This document shows, piece after piece, positions 60,705-64,000 of a stretch of 64,000 nucleotides of DNA; position 1 is the first letter of the stretch; each line of letters opens with the position of its first letter. The stretch is from Amaricoccus macauensis (GTDB lineage Bacteria; Pseudomonadota; Alphaproteobacteria; Rhodobacterales; Rhodobacteraceae). A model generated the notes under the pieces. The model saw only the letters and a program-made list of their open reading frames with translations. It was not told the origin of the DNA and ran no database searches. The stretch spans positions 620,001 to 684,000 of the forward strand of contig NZ_JACHFM010000003.1 of NCBI RefSeq assembly GCF_014201905.1, written 5' to 3'. The position numbers and the translations under genes are program-made.

Positions 60705-61523
60705 ATGCGGACGCAGCCCAACGTCGCCAGCGTGGACCCAGTCTGGACGACGATACGCCATGAGGCCGAGCAGGTCGCGCGGGACGAACCTCTGATGGCG
60801 AGTCTCGTTCATGCCGGCATTCTGCACCACGGCAGTCTGGAAAGCGCGCTCAGCTTTCGCCTCGCTCAGAAGCTTGCATCGCAGGAAATGAGTGAGTTGA
60901 TCCTGCGGGAGATCATGGATGAAGCCTATGAGGCGGACTCGGGGGTCGGTCTCTCGGCACGGGCGGATATCCTGGCGGTGTTCGAGCGCGACCCGGCGTG
61001 CCACCGCTATCTTCAGCCCCTGCTGTTCTTCAAGGGGTTCCAGGCGCTGCAATGCTACCGCATTGGCCATTGGCTCTGGGAACACCGGCGGCGCGACATG
61101 GCGTACTTCATCCAGATGCGCACGTCTGAGACGTTCGGCGTCGACATTCATCCCGGTGCGCGCGTGGGCAACGGCATCATGATCGACCATGCGCACTCGA
61201 TCGTCATTGGTGAGACGGCGGTCGTTGGGAACAACGTGTCGATGCTCCACTCGGTGACGCTGGGTGGCACTGGCAAGGAGGACGGCGACCGGCATCCGAA
61301 GATCGGTGATGGCGTGCTCATCGGCGCCGGCGCAGCGGTTCTGGGAAACATCCGTGTGGGCGGCTGCAGCCGGGTCGCCGCTGGATCGGTGGTCTTGCAG
61401 GACGTGCCGCCCTGCAAGACGGTGGCCGGGGTGCCCGCGCGGATCGTGGGCGAAGCGGGCTGTGCCGAGCCATCGAAGTCGATGGATCAGCTTCTCAACG
61501 AGGCGGTCGCGTCGGAGCGCTGA
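60705..61523 (+). CDS. cysE: Serine O-acetyltransferase
   Basis: A 272-residue CysE that acetylates serine for cysteine synthesis. The N-terminal helical domain is followed by the left-handed hexapeptide beta-helix: DIHPGARVGNGIMIDHAHSI, VVGNNVSMLHSVTLGGTGKE, then KIGDGVLIGAGAAVLGNIRV. The catalytic His (DHAHS) is kept. ATG 60705 has a GGGTAGGAGG site. It lies directly downstream of the GTA cluster, as I recall for R. capsulatus, and may receive readthrough. Confidence 0.96.
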   Translation: MRTQPNVASVDPVWTTIRHEAEQVARDEPLMASLVHAGILHHGSLESALSFRLAQKLASQEMSELILREIMDEAYEADSGVGLSARADILAVFERDPACHRYLQPLLFFKGFQALQCYRIGHWLWEHRRRDMAYFIQMRTSETFGVDIHPGARVGNGIMIDHAHSIVIGETAVVGNNVSMLHSVTLGGTGKEDGDRHPKIGDGVLIGAGAAVLGNIRVGGCSRVAAGSVVLQDVPPCKTVAGVPARIVGEAGCAEPSKSMDQLLNEAVASER

Positions 61524-61539
61524 GACCCGGGGCGTCGCT

Positions 61540-62820
61540 TCAGACGAGCATCAGGAGCGGCGACTCCAAGTTCCGGACCAGCGCGGCGAGCAGGCGAGCA
61601 CCCAGGGCGCCATCAATCACCCGGTGGTCGACCGAGAGGGTGAGTGACATCACGGTCGCCGCTCGGATTTCCCCATCGGCGGCCACGATGGGCTTTCGCA
61701 GCGCGGCACCGACCGCGAGGATTGCCGATTGCGGCGGGTTGATGATCGCATCGAAGTTTTCGATCCCCATCATCCCCAGATTGGACACCGAGAGTACTCC
61801 GCCAGTATAGTCAGCTGGCAGGAGCTTGCGCCCCCGGGCTCTGGTGGCCAGATCCCGCATTTCCAGCGACAACGCCGAGAGAGATTTGACGTCGGCGTCG
61901 CGCAGGACCGGGGTCAGCAATCCTCCTTCGATCGCCACGGCGACGGCAATGTCGGACCGCTGGAAACGCAGCATCCGGTCGTCGGCCCAGATCATGTTGC
62001 AGTCGGGCACTTCCTGCAGGGCCCGCGCGGCGGCCTTGATGACGAAGTCATTGACCGAGAGCTTCACATTCCGCTCGGCCAGTTCGCCGTTCAGCTGTTC
62101 ACGTAGCGCAAGCAGGTCGTCGAGGCGGACTTCCCTGCGCAAGTAGAAGTGGGGGATGGTGCCTTTGGACTCGCTGAGGCGTGCGGCAATCGTCCGGCGC
62201 ATTGCGTCGAGCGGAACCTCTTCCAGGGGGCGATCGGCGTATTGCAGCTTGATCGTCCCCTCCGATACCGCCGGAGGCTGCGGAGAAGGTGGTGCTTCGC
62301 GGGGCGGAGGGGGAGGCGCGGCAACGGCCGCTTCCACGTCGGTCTTGATGATGCGCCCGCCCGGACCGGATCCGGTGAGGGAGCGCAGATCGATGCCTTT
62401 GTCCGCAGCGATCCGGCGGGCGAGGGGTGACGCGAGCACCCGCCCCTCGCCGGAGTGATTGGTGCGAGCCGGGGCCGGCGCCGGGGCCGGTTGAGGGGTG
62501 GGGGAGGGTGCCTCGACGGCGTCTGGTCCGGCCTTCGCACCTGACGCGGGTGCGATATCCTCGGGTTGGCCGCTCTCGCCTTCCTGTAGCAGCGTCGCGA
62601 TAGGCGCGTTGACGCGGACGCCGGCTGACCCTTCAGGCACCAGAAGTTGACCGATCGTTCCCTCCTCGGCGGCCTCGAGTTCCATCGTGGCCTTGTCGGT
62701 CTCGATTTCTGCGATGACATCGCCCGGTTCGATCCTGTCGCCCGCCGCGACGTGCCAACGGGCAAGGGTTCCTTCCTCCATCGTGGGGGATAGCGCCGGC
62801 ATCAGGATGTTGGTGGGCAT
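61540..62820 (-). CDS. pdhC: Pyruvate dehydrogenase E2, dihydrolipoamide acetyltransferase
   Basis: A 426-residue E2 core protein of the pyruvate dehydrogenase complex. The N-terminal lipoyl domain has the lipoylated Lys43 in IETDKATMELEA. A Pro/Ala linker (about 85-130) leads to the E3/E1-binding domain (LASPLARRIAADKGIDLRSL). The C-terminal acetyltransferase has the catalytic His in SVDHRVIDGALG. It follows pdhB by 10 bp on the minus strand and converges on cysE with a 16-base gap. Confidence 0.96.
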   Translation of the reverse strand: MPTNILMPALSPTMEEGTLARWHVAAGDRIEPGDVIAEIETDKATMELEAAEEGTIGQLLVPEGSAGVRVNAPIATLLQEGESGQPEDIAPASGAKAGPDAVEAPSPTPQPAPAPAPARTNHSGEGRVLASPLARRIAADKGIDLRSLTGSGPGGRIIKTDVEAAVAAPPPPPREAPPSPQPPAVSEGTIKLQYADRPLEEVPLDAMRRTIAARLSESKGTIPHFYLRREVRLDDLLALREQLNGELAERNVKLSVNDFVIKAAARALQEVPDCNMIWADDRMLRFQRSDIAVAVAIEGGLLTPVLRDADVKSLSALSLEMRDLATRARGRKLLPADYTGGVLSVSNLGMMGIENFDAIINPPQSAILAVGAALRKPIVAADGEIRAATVMSLTLSVDHRVIDGALGARLLAALVRNLESPLLMLV

Positions 62821-62830
62821 TGATCAATCC

Positions 62831-64000
62831 CTACCTGTAGGCGACGGCGCGGCAGGCCTGCACGACTTCGGCCGTACTGACGAGTGCGAGCTTCTCGAGG
62901 TTGGCCGCGTAAGGCATGGGTACGTCCTTGCCTGTGCAGTTTATGACCGGTGCGTCGAGATCGTCGAACGCCCTCTCCATCAGTATCGCACTCAGGTGGT
63001 TCCCGATCGAGCCGACCGAGAATCCTCCCTCAACCGTTACGGCGCGGTTGGTCTTCTTCACTGACGCGAGGACCGTATCGTAGTCGATGGGACGAAGGGT
63101 TCGCAGATCGATCACTTCCGCGGAGAGGCCGTCCTTTTGCAAGGCGTCGGCTGCCTCGAGGGCGATCGTCATGCCCATTCCGAAGCTGATGATCGTCACA
63201 TCGTTGCCCGCACGCGCGACACGTGCGACGCCGATCGGGACGGTCACGTCGTCGCCCTCCGGCACCTCGAAGCTGCGACCGTAGAGGATCTCGTTCTCGA
63301 GGAAGATCACCGGGTTCGGATCGCGGATCGCGGACTTGAGCAGTCCCTTGGCGTCAGCCGCCGTATAGGGCTGCACGACTTTCAGACCCGGAACCTGCGC
63401 GTAGAGCGCAGCGAAATCATGGCTGTGTTGCGCGGCGACACGTGCCGCCGCGCCGTTCGGGCCACGAAAGACGATCGGGCAGTGCATCTGTCCGCCGGAC
63501 ATGTAGAGGGTCTTGGCGGCGGAGTTGATAATCTGGTCAATTGCTTGCAGGGCGAAATTGAAGGTCATGAACTCGACGATCGGCCGGAGGCCGGCGAATG
63601 CTGCGCCTACTGCCAGTCCGGTGAAGCCATGCTCGGTGATCGGCGTGTCGATCACCCGTTTGGGGCTGAACTCGTCGAGCAGTCCCTGACTGACCTTGTA
63701 GGCGCCCTGATACTCGCCCACCTCCTCGCCGATCAGGAAGACATCGCTGTCGCGCCGCATCTCCTCGGCCATGGCGTCGCGAAGGGCTTCGCGAACTGTC
63801 TGGGTTCGCATTGGACCGGTCGCTTGCGGATCCGGCGTCCGTGCAGTTGCGGCTGTCGGAATGGCTTTCGCAGGCTCGGGCGTTGGGCGGGCGACCTGTG
63901 GCGTGGAGACCGGCGGAGCTGCGGCGGGGCTGGCCTCGGCCGTTTCGCCTTCCGCCAGCAGCGTGGCGATCGGGCTGTTGACCTTGACACCTTCGGTTCC
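62831..64000 (-). CDS. pdhB: Pyruvate dehydrogenase E1 beta subunit with N-terminal lipoyl domain (partial)
   Basis: The 3' part of an E1-beta gene that runs off the right edge; the true start is outside. An ATG at 63809-63811 begins the canonical E1-beta domain ([17 protein letters not shown]; later [14 protein letters not shown]-type and [20 protein letters not shown] segments). The frame stays open upstream to 64000 and reads [16 protein letters not shown], the end of a lipoyl domain, then a Pro/Ala linker. E1-beta with a fused lipoyl domain is typical of alphaproteobacteria. pdhA is presumably just outside. Confidence 0.93.
   Translation of the reverse strand, partial: GTEGVKVNSPIATLLAEGETAEASPAAAPPVSTPQVARPTPEPAKAIPTAATARTPDPQATGPMRTQTVREALRDAMAEEMRRDSDVFLIGEEVGEYQGAYKVSQGLLDEFSPKRVIDTPITEHGFTGLAVGAAFAGLRPIVEFMTFNFALQAIDQIINSAAKTLYMSGGQMHCPIVFRGPNGAAARVAAQHSHDFAALYAQVPGLKVVQPYTAADAKGLLKSAIRDPNPVIFLENEILYGRSFEVPEGDDVTVPIGVARVARAGNDVTIISFGMGMTIALEAADALQKDGLSAEVIDLRTLRPIDYDTVLASVKKTNRAVTVEGGFSVGSIGNHLSAILMERAFDDLDAPVINCTGKDVPMPYAANLEKLALVSTAEVVQACRAVAYR

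Overview
The window is about 64 kb of GC-rich, densely packed bacterial chromosome. It most resembles an alphaproteobacterium of the Rhodobacterales (Rhodobacteraceae/Paracoccaceae type). The basis is a complete Rhodobacter-capsulatus-type gene transfer agent (GTA) head-tail cluster followed directly by cysE, a pyruvate dehydrogenase E1-beta gene with a fused lipoyl domain, and very high G+C at third codon positions. No rRNA, tRNA, CRISPR array or insertion sequence was seen.

Region 1 (1-4.4 kb): MaoC-like hydratase, PAP2 phosphatase, truB and rbfA form a tight minus-strand run. Divergent from it are dapB and a quinone oxidoreductase. Region 2 (4.5-17.1 kb): a periplasmic glucan gene (opgG/opgD type), then a full glycogen operon read right to left: glgP, glgB, glgC, glgA, pgm, glgX. 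Most junctions overlap or nearly touch, and several starts are TTG or, for glgX, probably CTG. Region 3 (17.2-29.2 kb): a hairpin-rich intergenic stretch, guanine deaminase, an EF-G-like protein with a degenerate GTPase domain, three small hypothetical genes, a LysR regulator / MHS transporter / shikimate-dehydrogenase-like trio closed by a strong terminator, an ABC exporter, ung, a SelW-like protein and a nitroreductase with palindromes upstream.

Region 4 (29.3-43.9 kb): a single-chain 5-oxoprolinase, a DUF2189 membrane protein, a probable mutarotase-fold protein, mltG and fabF, nadE with a zinc alcohol dehydrogenase, a terminator-ended noncoding stretch that may be a small RNA, mscL and pheT. 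Region 5 (44.0-45.7 kb): an RTX-repeat protein, divergent from the GTA.

Region 6 (45.8-60.6 kb): the GTA. A near-consensus promoter precedes g1 (small terminase), g2 (large terminase), g3 (portal), g3.5, g4 (protease), g5 (capsid), g6-g8 (connector, stopper, tail terminator), g9 (tail tube), g10/g10.1 (chaperone-type), g11 (short tape measure), g12-g14 (distal tail, hub, cell-wall peptidase), g15 (megatron) and a DUF2793 gene. All frames are intact and all are on one strand. A long inverted repeat ending in TTTT follows the capsid gene and may set capsid expression relative to the tail genes. Region 7 (60.7-64 kb): cysE, then minus-strand pdhC and the 3' part of pdhB, which runs off the window.

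The GTA block is the most notable system. It is a known type of domesticated phage rather than a new one, but the post-capsid hairpin, the promoter, the g10/g10.1 arrangement and the DUF2793 gene merit testing.
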